64,000 bases of DNA. Source: UBA2897 sp036733925. Lineage in GTDB: Bacteria > Bacillota > Negativicutes > Selenomonadales > Selenomonadaceae. Below, in pieces: positions 26,885 to 35,734 of the stretch. Made by a program: the position numbers and the translations under genes. The DNA lies in assembly GCA_036733925.1 (NCBI GenBank), contig DAIMZO010000002.1:1-64000 (forward strand), given 5' to 3'. Below the pieces are notes generated by a model that worked only from the letters and a program-made list of their open reading frames with translations, searched no databases and was not told the DNA's origin. Within the stretch, counting starts at the first letter, position 1. Each line of letters opens with the position of its first letter.

Positions 26885-27787
26885 TCATTTCTGGCGCCAC
26901 TTGCGGTAAAACTTCCTCTGCCGCGGATGGCGATACGGGCCGGTCGTCGTCGTCATGTAGACGAATGCGTTCGTTTCCTCGCGCAGTGCGTCGCGGATGG
27001 CCTGCGCCTTCTCGCGGCTATCCACGAGGCAGAACACGGTCGGGCCGCTGCCCGACATCATGCTGGCCATCGCGCCGCCCTCGAGCATCCGGCGCTTCAG
27101 CCAGTCGATTTCCTCGTATTCCCTGACCGTCACGCTTTCGAGGACGTTCGCCATGCGGCTGGCGACGCCGCGCACATCACGATTCCGGATGCAGGCCTCG
27201 ATGGCCGCGTTGTCCGGATGGACCTCTGCACCCTCCGCATCGTAATGCTGGTAGGCCCATGCCGTAGAGACGGAGATTTTCGGCTTCGCGAGCACGATCC
27301 AAGTCTTCGGCAACGTCGGGAAGCGCCGGAGCACCTCGCCGCGTCCGGTGGCGAACATCGTCCCGCCGAGCAGGCAGAACGGGATGTCCGAGCCGAGCCG
27401 CGCGCCGAGCTCAAGGAGCTTCGTCCGGGAAACCCCAAGATGATAAAGCTGATTGACCCCGCGCAGGACGGCCGCGGCATCCGTGCTGCCGCCGGCGAGC
27501 CCCGCCGCGACTGGGATGCGCTTTGTCAGCTCAATCTCCACGCCGCCGCGGCAGCCGGTCTCCTTTAGGATCAGTTCCGCCGCCCGCCACGCGAGATTGT
27601 TCTCATCCGCGCGGAGCCATGGCACGCTGATAGAGAGCGCAATGCCGCTCTCCCGTTTCCGCAGCACGATGGTGTCGTGCAGACCGACCGTCTGCATGAC
27701 CATCGAGACTTCGTGGAACCCATCCTCCCGTTTCCCGAGGATATCAAGGGACAGATTGATTTTCGCATTGCCCTGTATCTTGATCAT
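26885..27787 (-). CDS. ispE: 4-diphosphocytidyl-2-C-methyl-D-erythritol kinase
   Basis: A 300-residue GHMP kinase of the MEP isoprenoid pathway. It phosphorylates CDP-ME, feeding undecaprenyl phosphate and quinone synthesis. Motifs are AKINLSLDILGKREDGFHE near the start, the ATP loop PVAAGLAGGSTDAAA (about 92-106), GSDIPFCLLGG and the C-terminal MSGSGPTVF. The C-terminus carries a basic extension. ATG at 27787 begins the ispE-gntR-glmU-prs run and is divergent from the P-type-ATPase-like gene. Confidence 0.96.
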   Translation of the reverse strand: MIKIQGNAKINLSLDILGKREDGFHEVSMVMQTVGLHDTIVLRKRESGIALSISVPWLRADENNLAWRAAELILKETGCRGGVEIELTKRIPVAAGLAGGSTDAAAVLRGVNQLYHLGVSRTKLLELGARLGSDIPFCLLGGTMFATGRGEVLRRFPTLPKTWIVLAKPKISVSTAWAYQHYDAEGAEVHPDNAAIEACIRNRDVRGVASRMANVLESVTVREYEEIDWLKRRMLEGGAMASMMSGSGPTVFCLVDSREKAQAIRDALREETNAFVYMTTTTGPYRHPRQRKFYRKWRQK

Positions 27788-27869
27788 TCGGTCCTTCCCT
27801 CCGATTTATATATAAATTTTAACAGGAAAACGCTTTCGCTTCAAGTATTTTGGAAAATGCGCCTGCGTA

Positions 27870-27898
27870 TTGACCGCGGACAGGATTTCGTCGATAAT
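27870..27898 (+). promoter_or_regulatory. Promoter of the P-type-ATPase-like gene
   Basis: -35 TTGACC (27870-27875), a 17-base spacer and -10 GATAAT (27893-27898), pointing to the ATG at 27941. The rest of the 153-base divergent gap with ispE is AT-rich without other structure I can name. Confidence 0.55.
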
Positions 27899-27940
27899 AT
27901 AGGATAGAACATCTTTCTGATAGAAATTGAGGTCCTTTGG

Positions 27941-29200
27941 ATGAAACATTCCGTTGCTTTTCGTGTCGGGCGTCTTTTCGTGCTCGACCTGGGCATCGCT
28001 GCCCTTTCTTTCCTGTATTTCTTCCTGACCGGCACCGCGCCGGTGGAAAGTCTGCGCATCGCGGCCGGTGTTTTTGCCGCCTTGCTGCCGACGCCGTTCC
28101 TCACCGCCTATCTTCTCCCCCTGCGGCTGGGGCAGAAACGCGCCCTCTCCGCGCTGAGTGAAAATCCGGACGACCGTCCGCTGAGCCGCGAGTTCCTGTC
28201 CGAGCTCGCGGGCGTCGACACACTCGCGTTCTGCCGCCGCGGCGTGCTGACGACGGGCATGATGCACGTGGCCGACGTGGTGCCGGAGGGCATCAATCCG
28301 CGCGTCCTGCTGTTGCTCGCGGCTTCGGCAGAGTCCGGCACCGCACATCCGGCCGGACGCGCCATCTACGACTTTGCGCTCGAAAAAGGCATCGAGCCGG
28401 AGACGCCGACGGTCGCCAACGAAATCCCGCATGCCGGCGTCGAGGCCATCGTCGGCCGCGTGCCGATCCGCGTCGGCACGGCTTCCTGGCTGCAGAAAGA
28501 GCAGATCCATATCTCCGCCGACCTGCTGACGCTCGCGGATCAGCTGTCGACGCGCGGGCAGATGCCAATTTTCGTCGCGGAATCCGGCCGAGCGCGCGGC
28601 ATCCTCGTGCTCGAGGAATCCCTGCGGCTCGGCATGGGCCATGTCATGAAGACGCTCAAGGCCCTCGGCGTCCGCACGATACTCTGCACCGCCGCGAATA
28701 AGCGGCTCGCGCGGTCCTATCAGAAGCGCACGCAGTTCGACGAGATCCGCGCTGAGAGCTCTGCCGCCGATACCGCGCAGGCCATCGGACTCCTGCAGGC
28801 ACGGAGCCACGTCGCCGCATGGGCCGGCCGCCCTGCGGAAAAGTCCGCGGAGGATGTGCCCGGAGAGGCAGAAGCTATCCCGGGAAATGCAGAAAATACG
28901 TCCAGAAATGATGTAAGCAGTATGAAGGATTCCGAGGGCGCAACGCCAGCCGATACCGCTGCGCTCGACCTGAGCGCCTGCAAGCTCGAATCCATCCCCG
29001 CACTCATCGAAGCCGGCAGGGACATGAGCGACCTGCAGCGCGACAGCAAGCGCGCCGCCATCTTCCTGCTGCTCGTCCTATACCTGCTCACCATCCTCCC
29101 CCCGCTTCTCCTGAACCTCACCGTCCCGCCGCTCCTCGCGCTGGCCATGAACTTCATCTTCACGACCGCCCTCACCGTCCTGCTGATCCAAAGAAATTGA
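27941..29200 (+). CDS. Catalytically dead P1B-type ATPase-like membrane protein
   Basis: A 419-residue protein matching the second half of metal-transporting P1B ATPases (last core helices, P- and N-domains, two C-terminal helices) but with the catalytic motifs lost. The CPC region is TPF (51-53). DKTGTLT is CRRGVLT (98-104), so the phosphorylated Asp is Cys. TGDN is TAAN (250-253). The GDGxNDxPAL block is replaced by AWAG (293-296) and a low-complexity Glu/Ala/Ser linker (297-340). The N-domain HP pair (136-137), GVEAIVGRVPIRVG (166-179) and LKALGVRT (239-246) are kept. The frame is open and has a promoter and ribosome-binding site, so it looks maintained rather than decaying. I infer a regulatory or structural pseudoenzyme; its role is unknown. 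Confidence 0.82.
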   Translation: MKHSVAFRVGRLFVLDLGIAALSFLYFFLTGTAPVESLRIAAGVFAALLPTPFLTAYLLPLRLGQKRALSALSENPDDRPLSREFLSELAGVDTLAFCRRGVLTTGMMHVADVVPEGINPRVLLLLAASAESGTAHPAGRAIYDFALEKGIEPETPTVANEIPHAGVEAIVGRVPIRVGTASWLQKEQIHISADLLTLADQLSTRGQMPIFVAESGRARGILVLEESLRLGMGHVMKTLKALGVRTILCTAANKRLARSYQKRTQFDEIRAESSAADTAQAIGLLQARSHVAAWAGRPAEKSAEDVPGEAEAIPGNAENTSRNDVSSMKDSEGATPADTAALDLSACKLESIPALIEAGRDMSDLQRDSKRAAIFLLLVLYLLTILPPLLLNLTVPPLLALAMNFIFTTALTVLLIQRN

Positions 29201-29208
29201 CAAAAAGA

Positions 29209-29247
29209 AAGCTGCCGCACAACTTGCTCCTGTGCGACAGCTTTTTT
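29209..29247. terminator. Bidirectional rho-independent terminator
   Basis: 13-bp arms (29209-29221 and 29231-29243, one mismatch) with a 9-base loop, then TTTTTT on the plus strand and AAAAAG before it. It lies between the convergent P-type-ATPase-like gene and the YbaK-type gene. Confidence 0.9.
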
Positions 29248-29255
29248 AGCCAGAT

Positions 29256-29744
29256 TTAAAGTTCTGCGACATCGACCTCGTTGCCGTGTTCTTCTAACAG
29301 TTGCTTGAGGTCGTCGGGGTTCAGCCAGACGGTCGCGGTGTTTTCGTTCGGATGGATGCCGGCGAGGTGGGGTTCTTTCCAGAAATCGGCGTCGAGGAAG
29401 ACTTTGACTTTGCGCTCCTCGTCGTTGAGCACGCCGAGCGGACTCACGGATCCTGGTTTTACGCCGAGGAAGTGCTGAAGTTCGTCCTCGTCGGCGAAGG
29501 TCAGCGCCCGCGTGCCGTGCGCCTTGCGGAACTCTTTCAGGTCGACGCGCTTCTCACCGCGCACGGTAATCATATAGTAGTCGCGGTGCTTCTTGTCTCG
29601 CACGAAGAGGTTCTTCGCGTCTGCGCCGGGATATGGGAACGGCGTGCTCGACGGCTCGCCCATGTGGAAGATTGGCGCGTGCTCCGTGAGCTCGAACTTT
29701 ATACCCTTTTCGCGCAGATAGTCAAGTGTTTCCTGTTTGTTCAT
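29256..29744 (-). CDS. YbaK/ProX-type aminoacyl-tRNA deacylase
   Basis: A 162-residue single-domain editing protein of the YbaK/EbsC/ProX superfamily. These proteins remove wrongly attached amino acids, usually Ala or Cys, from tRNA-Pro. Seen are the N-terminal EHAPIFH segment, the KNLFVRDKK core with its catalytic Lys, and GVKPGSVSPLGVLND. The combination fits the ProX/PrdX group (Ala-tRNA-Pro deacylase), but substrate is inferred from family. Its start overlaps the DEAD-box helicase stop by four bases (ATGA), so the two are co-translated. Confidence 0.88.
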   Translation of the reverse strand: MNKQETLDYLREKGIKFELTEHAPIFHMGEPSSTPFPYPGADAKNLFVRDKKHRDYYMITVRGEKRVDLKEFRKAHGTRALTFADEDELQHFLGVKPGSVSPLGVLNDEERKVKVFLDADFWKEPHLAGIHPNENTATVWLNPDDLKQLLEEHGNEVDVAEL

Positions 29745-31069
29745 CGTCTCTGCCTCCGGTTGGAGCGGTGCCCGATATTCGTCACACGCTTGCCCGGCTG
29801 CGGCTTCTGCCGGCGGCTGCGCGGGTTGCGCCCCTTGTGGCTGCTGCCCTTCCGGTTCGCGTATTTCGAGAGCGGCTTACTGTGTTTTTTCTTCTCCGCC
29901 TCGCGCTCCGCGCGGATTTTCTCGAGCATCTGCTTCTGCTTTTTCTCGTGCTTCTTATGGTGCTCGCTGTGCGCCTTCTGGATGCGGTTCTTGATGCCCG
30001 CCTCAATCTTGCGCAAGATATCGTACTGACGCGCGTTGACGAACGTGATGGCCTTGCCACGGCTCCCTGCGCGGCCCGTGCGACCGATGCGGTGGATATA
30101 CCATTCCGCATTCTGCGGGATGTCGTAGTTCACGACATGCGTGATGCCCTCGATATCGAGCCCGCGCGCCGCGATATCGGTCGTGCAGAGAATCTGCAGC
30201 TCCGCCTTGCGGAACCGGCGCAGGACGAGCGCGCGCTGGCTCTGGGACATATCGCCGTGCAGCTCATCGACGAGGTAGCCGCGTGCGGCGAGCGCCATCG
30301 TGACCATGTGCGCGCGCTGCTTCGTATGGCAGAACACCATCATGAGATACGGGTTCTCTTTATTGATGAGCTCGGAGAGCTGGTCGATCTTCGTCTCCTC
30401 GGTCGAGTCGATAATGATCTGCTCGATGTTGTCGAGCGTCACATGGTTGCCGGTGATCTTGATGTTCTGCGGCGCGCGCATGAATTGCGCGGAGAGCGCG
30501 CGGACGCGATCCGGCATCGTCGCGGAGAACAAGAGCAGCTGCCGGTCGCCTGCCGTCTCCTTCAAGAGCACCTCGACGTCCTCGATGAAACCGAGATGCA
30601 GCATCTCGTCGGCCTCGTCGAGCACGATCTTGTTGACCTGCGAGAGATCGATGGTATGACGGCGGATATGGTCGAGCAGGCGGCCCGGCGTGCCGATGAT
30701 GATCTGCGGACCGCGCTGCAGCCGGAGCTTCTGCCGCTCGATATCCTGCCCGCCGTAGATGGCAAGCGTGCGGATATCGGACGCCTCGCCGATGATTTTC
30801 GCGACCTTCGCGATCTGTATCGCGAGCTCGCGCGTCGGCGTCACGACGAGCGCCTGCACGTTATCCGCGCGCGTCTTGATCTTCTCCATGACGGGAAGCA
30901 GGAAGGCGAGCGTCTTGCCCGTGCCGGTCTGTGCCTGCACGATGCAGTCCTTTCCCGCGCGCACGGCGGGGATTGACGCCTCCTGCACAGGCGTCGGCTC
31001 CTCGATGCCCTGATAACGGAGTGCCTCACATATCGACGGCGAGACACCGAAATCCAGAAATGTCGTCAT
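29741..31069 (-). CDS. DEAD-box RNA helicase (CshA/RhlE-like)
   Basis: A 442-residue ATP-dependent RNA helicase for RNA decay or ribosome assembly. It has all core motifs: Q-motif region PTPVQ, AQTGTGKT, PTRELA, TPGRL, VLDEADEML, SATMP, TDIAARGLD and HRIGRTGRAG. After residue 370 there is a highly basic tail rich in Lys, Arg, His and Ser. This is typical of RNA-anchoring extensions and differs from DbpA-type ends. ATG at 31069. It is the first gene of a pair with the YbaK-type deacylase and follows map by 33 bases. Confidence 0.94.
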   Translation of the reverse strand: MTTFLDFGVSPSICEALRYQGIEEPTPVQEASIPAVRAGKDCIVQAQTGTGKTLAFLLPVMEKIKTRADNVQALVVTPTRELAIQIAKVAKIIGEASDIRTLAIYGGQDIERQKLRLQRGPQIIIGTPGRLLDHIRRHTIDLSQVNKIVLDEADEMLHLGFIEDVEVLLKETAGDRQLLLFSATMPDRVRALSAQFMRAPQNIKITGNHVTLDNIEQIIIDSTEETKIDQLSELINKENPYLMMVFCHTKQRAHMVTMALAARGYLVDELHGDMSQSQRALVLRRFRKAELQILCTTDIAARGLDIEGITHVVNYDIPQNAEWYIHRIGRTGRAGSRGKAITFVNARQYDILRKIEAGIKNRIQKAHSEHHKKHEKKQKQMLEKIRAEREAEKKKHSKPLSKYANRKGSSHKGRNPRSRRQKPQPGKRVTNIGHRSNRRQRR

Positions 31070-31102
31070 AGCGTTCCTTTCTTTTCTATTCTATTTCTCC
31101 GA

Positions 31103-31978
31103 TTACGAGGAAATAACCTCCGCACCGGTTTTGGTGATCAGGATGGTCTTTTCCCACTGTGCGGAAAGCTTGTGATCCTTCGTGCGGACGGTCCAGCCGT
31201 CGCCGGATTTATCCGTGTAGACGTCCTTTTTACCCTCGTTGATCATCGGCTCGACGGTCAGCGTCATGCCCGGCACGAGCAGCATGCCCGTACCGGCCTC
31301 CGCGTCATGCGAGACGAACGGCTCGATATGGTAGCCCTTGCCGACGCCGTGGCCGCCGAGATCCGTCACGACGCCGTAGCCGTTCTCTCTCGCGTACTTG
31401 CCGCACGCCGCACCGATATCCCCGACGAAATGCCAAGGCTTCGCGGCCTCGATGCCGAGGTTCATGCATTCCTGCGTCACACGCACGAGCCGCTCCGCGT
31501 TCGGCGCGGCCTTGCCGACGATGTACATGCGGGAGGCGTCCGCGTAGTAGCCGTTCAGGATTGTCGTGATGTCGATGTTGACGATATCGCCCTCTTGGAG
31601 ATGCACCTTTTGCGACGGGATGCCGTGGCAGACGATATCGTTGATCGACGTGCAGCAGCTCGCTGGGAAACCCTCATAGTTCAGGTCGCCCGGGATGCCG
31701 CCATGCCCGATGATGTACTCGTAGACCGCGTGATCGAGCTCCGCCGTTGTGATGCCCGGCTTCACCATATCCGTCATCAGGTCGAGCGCACCGTTGTTGA
31801 TTACGGCCGCTGCCTTGATGCCCTCGATATCTTTCTCGTTGTTGATGAGCTTGTGGGGCGGTCTGACCTGCCCGCGGAATACATCGAACTTCATCTCCGC
31901 GATCCGCTCGTCATAATCCTCATGGCATTTCTTATACTTTTTTCCACTACCGCACCAGCACGGGTCATTTCTTTTCAT
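31103..31978 (-). CDS. map: Type I methionine aminopeptidase with N-terminal SEC-C zinc motif
   Basis: A 291-residue enzyme that removes the initiator Met from nascent proteins. The N-terminus (MKRNDPCWCGSGKKYKKCHE) is a SEC-C zinc motif as in SecA tails and thought to bind the ribosome. The peptidase core follows, with metal ligands in the NIDITTILNGYYADAS region (two Asp), GHGVGKGYHIEP (His), VEPMI and a late Glu. The start is ATG at 31978 with AGAGGAG upstream; a longer frame adds 14 unlikely residues. A TATAAT box at 32026-32031 on the minus strand may be its promoter. Confidence 0.94.
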   Translation of the reverse strand: MKRNDPCWCGSGKKYKKCHEDYDERIAEMKFDVFRGQVRPPHKLINNEKDIEGIKAAAVINNGALDLMTDMVKPGITTAELDHAVYEYIIGHGGIPGDLNYEGFPASCCTSINDIVCHGIPSQKVHLQEGDIVNIDITTILNGYYADASRMYIVGKAAPNAERLVRVTQECMNLGIEAAKPWHFVGDIGAACGKYARENGYGVVTDLGGHGVGKGYHIEPFVSHDAEAGTGMLLVPGMTLTVEPMINEGKKDVYTDKSGDGWTVRTKDHKLSAQWEKTILITKTGAEVISS

Positions 31979-32146
31979 ATAACGTAAAACTCCTCTTATC
32001 GTATCAAACATAGAGACCACTCATTATTATATGACGAAAACGGGATTTCGAAAAGTCCTTATGGCAACTTTTCAAAATTCCGTTTCCCAGTTCCATCCGA
32101 TAAAGGTCTTACCACCCGGCATGCATGCGCTTCGATTCCGAGCGTC

Positions 32147-32238
32147 TCAGAGAACCTTGGCCCGCTCGACGGCATCTGTCCCCTCTTCACCCGTGCGGAC
32201 GCGGATGACGTTCTCGATTGGGGAGAGGAAGATATTCC
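32147..32238 (-). pseudogene. Fragment of a PII nitrogen regulatory protein
   Basis: About 28 codons encode IFLSPIENVIRVRTGEEG and end at a TGA (32147-32149). This is the conserved C-terminal strand and tail of GlnB/GlnK PII proteins (GKIF..PV...IRIRTGE..). The rest of PII is absent. Upstream it runs, out of frame, into the biotin domain of the carboxylase remnant. It is read as the last remnant of a nitrogen-linked operon collapsed by deletions. Confidence 0.65.
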
Positions 32239-32715
32239 TCCTCCCGGACAGCTGCAAGGACCTGTCCCGCGTCAACCTGTTCGCTGGTATGGATATAGAC
32301 TTCTTCAATCGTGCCGCCCTGATCCGCGGTCACTGGGATCTCCATCTTCATGCTTTCGAGTACAGCCACGGTGTCGCCGACCTCGATATGCTGGCCTTTC
32401 TCGACGAGGATCTTCCAGACGTTGCCCGGAACCGTCGCATAGATTTCGTTGTGACGAGGCGGTGCCGCGGGTCTAGCGGCGCCGCGACCGGTGCACCGAG
32501 GTAGACGTCGCCGAGCCCGAGCACCAGATAGTCCGCATGAAACAAGATGTCCTGCACATCCTTGAGGCTGTCTAATCCGTTGATCCGGCGGATGAATTCT
32601 GGGTTGCTTGGGCACCATGGCGCATCCGGGCGCGTCGTCTCCTGATAACGCCTCGCCGCAAGCTGCGGCTCGTTGCGGCAGATCCGGATACCGATGCCGC
32701 CGAGGCATACCGCCT
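32238..32715 (-). pseudogene. Remnants of a urea/guanidine carboxylase
   Basis: Short conserved blocks of the multidomain biotin-dependent carboxylase survive in the right order but with large pieces missing. One block is ADEAVCLGG (biotin-carboxylase N-terminal region). Another is RPDAPWCPSNPEFIRRINGL with VLGLGDVYLGAPVA and PRHRLVTTK (KipI/AHS-like domain). In another frame there is a biotinyl domain with the lysine motif ESMKMEI. An intact enzyme has about 1200 residues; here fewer than 170 remain. The frame changes after LVTTK at a CTCGTCACAACGAAA junction, where both frames still read family sequence. An adjacent DUF1989 remnant points to guanidine rather than urea as the original substrate. 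Confidence 0.75.
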
Positions 32716-32730
32716 CGTCCGCATGGATTT

Positions 32731-33390
32731 GATGAGTACCATGACATCGCGCAATGCCTTCATCTCGACGTACTTGCCCGGTGCCGATACGCCGTCGTCG
32801 AATTTCAGGCCGCCCTCCGGCGTCACAGGCACGTTCATGAAGAAGTTGATGTTCGGTGCGAGATCGCGCTTACGGATATCCATGCCGCCATCAGCGAGCT
32901 GCAGCATGAAGCTGTCGCGGTATGCATATAGCGCTTCTCGTGGGCGTAACGGACCATGTTGCTCTGGGACGAGCAGGCACCGCCGAGCGTATCGTGGCGG
33001 CCCGTCTTGTCCGCCGTGATCTCGAGCAGCGGGGTGCCGGACTCCGCGCGCAGGATCGAGCCCGTCGTCAGGTAGATGTTCTTCTGCGCGACGATTGTCG
33101 CGACCGCACCGTAATGGTCTGATGGATCCTCAGCGTCGTAGAACGTCGTATCGACGGCCTGATTGCCCTCGAGGTCGACGATGCGGAACGATTGGCCGGC
33201 CTTTACTTTATGAAGCCAGCCGAGTCCCGCGCCCTATGCATCCGCAATGTCTACCGCACAAGATATCGCGGATGCTGCCGTCGCTGCGCCGCCATCTGTC
33301 CCAGCGTCCGGGTTCCCGTCCCAGCGCCTGCCGAAGATCCAGTGCGACCTCGTCATCTCACGCTGAACGCCTCCCTCTCCGGAACACGTC
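32731..33390 (-). pseudogene. Broken DUF1989 (carboxyguanidine deiminase subunit-like) gene
   Basis: On the minus strand, one frame from about 33218 reads VKAGQSFRIVDLEGNQAVD, then NIYLTTGSIL, ITADKTGRHDTLGGACS and EKRYMH. Near 32920 the reading switches to another frame giving YRDSFMLQL and RDLAPNINFFMNVPV. Together these are an almost complete DUF1989 protein, formerly called urea-carboxylase-associated protein. Such proteins form the heterodimeric carboxyguanidine deiminase that acts after guanidine carboxylase. A small deletion causes the frameshift, and the N-terminal part (33219-33390) is unclear. The 3' end is fused to carboxylase sequence. It is a pseudogene unless the region is misassembled. 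Confidence 0.78.
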
Positions 33391-33496
33391 CAGCATCCTG
33401 ACTTCCTTTCTCCGCACTTGCCGGATACCGGAAAACATGGCATAATATGGCCGGAAAGTTTTTCGGAAAAGCAGCGCGGGAAAGGAAGTTTTTGCT

Positions 33497-34786
33497 ATGC
33501 GGAAGTCTCTGACGGTCAGCATCATCGCCGAGTACAACCCATTCCACCTCGGCCATGCGTATCAGATGGCCGAGGTGCGCAAGCGCTTCCCGGGTGCACG
33601 GATTGTCACCGCGATGAGCGGCAGCATCGTACAACGCGGCACCCCTGCCATCTTCGATAAATGGACGCGTGCGGAACTGGCCATCCGCGGCGGCGCAAAC
33701 CTCGTGCTCGAGCTGCCGTTTGCGTTTGCTGCGCGTTCGGCGCAGGATTTCGCGCGCGGCGGCGTAACGCTCCTCGCCTGCACGGGATGCGTCGACGCGC
33801 TCGCATTCGGCGCGGAATGCCCGGACCTCGATCTGCTGCAGTCCATCGCAGAGGCCATCGATTCGCCCGCTTTCCAGAAAAGACTGCATGAAGGAATCGC
33901 AAAGGTTGAATCGTATCCCGCCGCGCTGACCGACATCCTGCAAACGGAACACGGCATCAGCCGGGATATCCTGACCGCGCCGAACAACATCCTCGCCATC
34001 GAATACCTCCGCGCACTCAAGGACTATCCAGAAATCCGCCCGATCCTGATTCCGCGCAAAGGACAGGCGCACGGGGAATCGTCTCTACCAGATATGCCGG
34101 ACGCAGGCGCGGCCTCGGCATCCGCCATCCGGCATGCCCTCTGCGCGGCAGAACAGGCCGGAAGCGAGCCGGACTGGAAAGCCCTGCAGGCGTTCCTGCC
34201 CGCCGGAGAATCTGGCGTGCTCCGCCCGGATTTCCTCCGAGGATTGCCGCGGCCGGATTCCCTGTTCCGCACGCTGAAGCTGCTTCTGACCCTCCGGAAC
34301 GACAATATTCTTCAGACCATCTACGGCCTCTCAGGCGCCGACGGCCTGCTCGGGCGCATGCGGAAAGCGGCGACGAAAGCCGCCTCGATGAAGGAATTCG
34401 TGCGCCTTGCTGCTTCGCGCCCCTATCCGGCGTCCCGGATACGCCGCCAGATTCTCTATCTGCTGCTCGGCGTAACGGATGCGCAGATCAAAGCGATGGA
34501 CGCGGCCGGGCCCCTCTACGCGCACGTCCTCGCATTCAATCTATCCGGCCAAGCGCTGTTGCGTGAAATGACGGAACACGGCCAGCTGCCCGTACTGACC
34601 AGAACGAGCCAATGGATTACAACAAAAAAGCGCCAGCAGGATAAGCTGACGCTCTCTGAGCAGATGCTCGCGCTCGATACCGAGGCGACGGAACTTCGTT
34701 CGCTCTCCATGCCCGGCATGGACGCGCGGAAAAACGATTTCAATACATCCCCGCGCGTCGTTTCTGGCGCGCCAGCAGACTCATAA
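33497..34786 (+). CDS. tmcAL: tRNA(Met) cytidine acetate ligase (TmcAL/YlbM)
   Basis: A 429-residue nucleotidyltransferase-fold protein. It makes N4-acetylcytidine at the wobble position of elongator tRNA-Met using acetate and ATP. It has the N-terminal IIAEYNPFHLGHAY motif (9-22), MSGSIVQRGTPAIF, LPFAFAARSAQDFA and TAPNNILAIEYL. Length is usual. ATG at 33497 has GGAAAGGAAG upstream. It is a single gene whose last six bases overlap the convergent lipid kinase gene. Confidence 0.93.
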   Translation: MRKSLTVSIIAEYNPFHLGHAYQMAEVRKRFPGARIVTAMSGSIVQRGTPAIFDKWTRAELAIRGGANLVLELPFAFAARSAQDFARGGVTLLACTGCVDALAFGAECPDLDLLQSIAEAIDSPAFQKRLHEGIAKVESYPAALTDILQTEHGISRDILTAPNNILAIEYLRALKDYPEIRPILIPRKGQAHGESSLPDMPDAGAASASAIRHALCAAEQAGSEPDWKALQAFLPAGESGVLRPDFLRGLPRPDSLFRTLKLLLTLRNDNILQTIYGLSGADGLLGRMRKAATKAASMKEFVRLAASRPYPASRIRRQILYLLLGVTDAQIKAMDAAGPLYAHVLAFNLSGQALLREMTEHGQLPVLTRTSQWITTKKRQQDKLTLSEQMLALDTEATELRSLSMPGMDARKNDFNTSPRVVSGAPADS

Positions 34787-35659
34787 GCAAAAAATCTCGA
34801 GCGCGTGCGGCACGGTCTCCACATGCAGCGGGAGCTGCGGCCCAATCTCGCCGTCGAGGTCGCTCGTCATCGGCTCCTGCGACGAAATGTCGAAGGTCTT
34901 TGCCTGCACATGGAGCACGCTCGGGTGCTGGTCGACGGGCTTGCCTTTGAAGAGATTGGCGGTCACGGCCGCGACCCCCATCGGATTCCCTCTCTTCACC
35001 GCAAGGAAATCGAGCTTTCCGTCATCGACCTTTGCCGCCGCCGCGACGTCCTTCATACTGCCAACCGTCGCGCTGTTGATGATCAGGAACAGAAACGCGT
35101 CCATATCGTAGACCTCGCCGTCAGCCGTGAGCTTCATCCGGAACGAACGGAGTTTGGGCAGCTCGCCGATGCCGCGCAGGTAGTACGCCATCTTGCCGAG
35201 CGCGTTCTTCATGCGCGCGTTGACCTCATGCGCGATGCCCGTCATCATGCCGGCGCTGACGACATTGATGAAATAGTCCTCCCCGACGCGGCCGAGGTCG
35301 ACGGACCTCGTGAGCCCCTCGCAGATGCTGTCGAGATACTGGCCGAGGTCATCGTTCAGATGGAGATTCGTCGCAAAATCGTTCGACGTACCGCTGCCGA
35401 TGATGCCGAGCGGCAGGTCGATATGCGCGTGCATCATGAGATTCGCGATGATGTGCACCGTGCCGTCGCCGCCAGCCGCGAGGATGCCGTCCGGCGCGGC
35501 TTCCGCGACGAACTGGTCGAAGCCGCGGTTGTCTTTCTTCGTACGGTACGGAATCACCATCGCATCGCGTTTCTGGAAAGCCGCGATAAAGGCATCGAGA
35601 CGGCGCTTGAACTCCGCATGCCCCGAAACCGGGTTATAGGCCAGTACGAACTTTTTCAC
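34781..35659 (-). CDS. Diacylglycerol/lipid kinase (DgkB/YegS family)
   Basis: A 292-residue soluble lipid kinase that probably phosphorylates diacylglycerol or a related lipid at the membrane. The NPVSG motif (9-13), the catalytic-domain ILAAGGDGTVH and IIGSGTSNDFA are all present, with a C-terminal beta domain including DLDGE. ATG at 35659 (MKKFVLAYNPVSG). It is separated from the flippase gene upstream by a terminator, so it probably has its own promoter or depends on read-through. The precise lipid substrate cannot be told. Confidence 0.9.
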   Translation of the reverse strand: MKKFVLAYNPVSGHAEFKRRLDAFIAAFQKRDAMVIPYRTKKDNRGFDQFVAEAAPDGILAAGGDGTVHIIANLMMHAHIDLPLGIIGSGTSNDFATNLHLNDDLGQYLDSICEGLTRSVDLGRVGEDYFINVVSAGMMTGIAHEVNARMKNALGKMAYYLRGIGELPKLRSFRMKLTADGEVYDMDAFLFLIINSATVGSMKDVAAAAKVDDGKLDFLAVKRGNPMGVAAVTANLFKGKPVDQHPSVLHVQAKTFDISSQEPMTSDLDGEIGPQLPLHVETVPHALEIFCL

Positions 35660-35687
35660 GATTTCTCACCCCAATATATCAAACGAG

Positions 35688-35717
35688 AAAAACGGGGAGC
35701 ATCCGCCACCCGTTTTT
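35688..35717. terminator. Rho-independent terminator after the MurJ/SpoVB-type gene
   Basis: Nine-bp arms (35688-35696 and 35709-35717), A-rich on one side and T-rich on the other, with GC core and a 12-base loop. It lies 18 bases past the flippase stop and before the lipid kinase start on the minus strand. Confidence 0.8.
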
Positions 35718-35734
35718 TACTGTGATTTTCTTTC

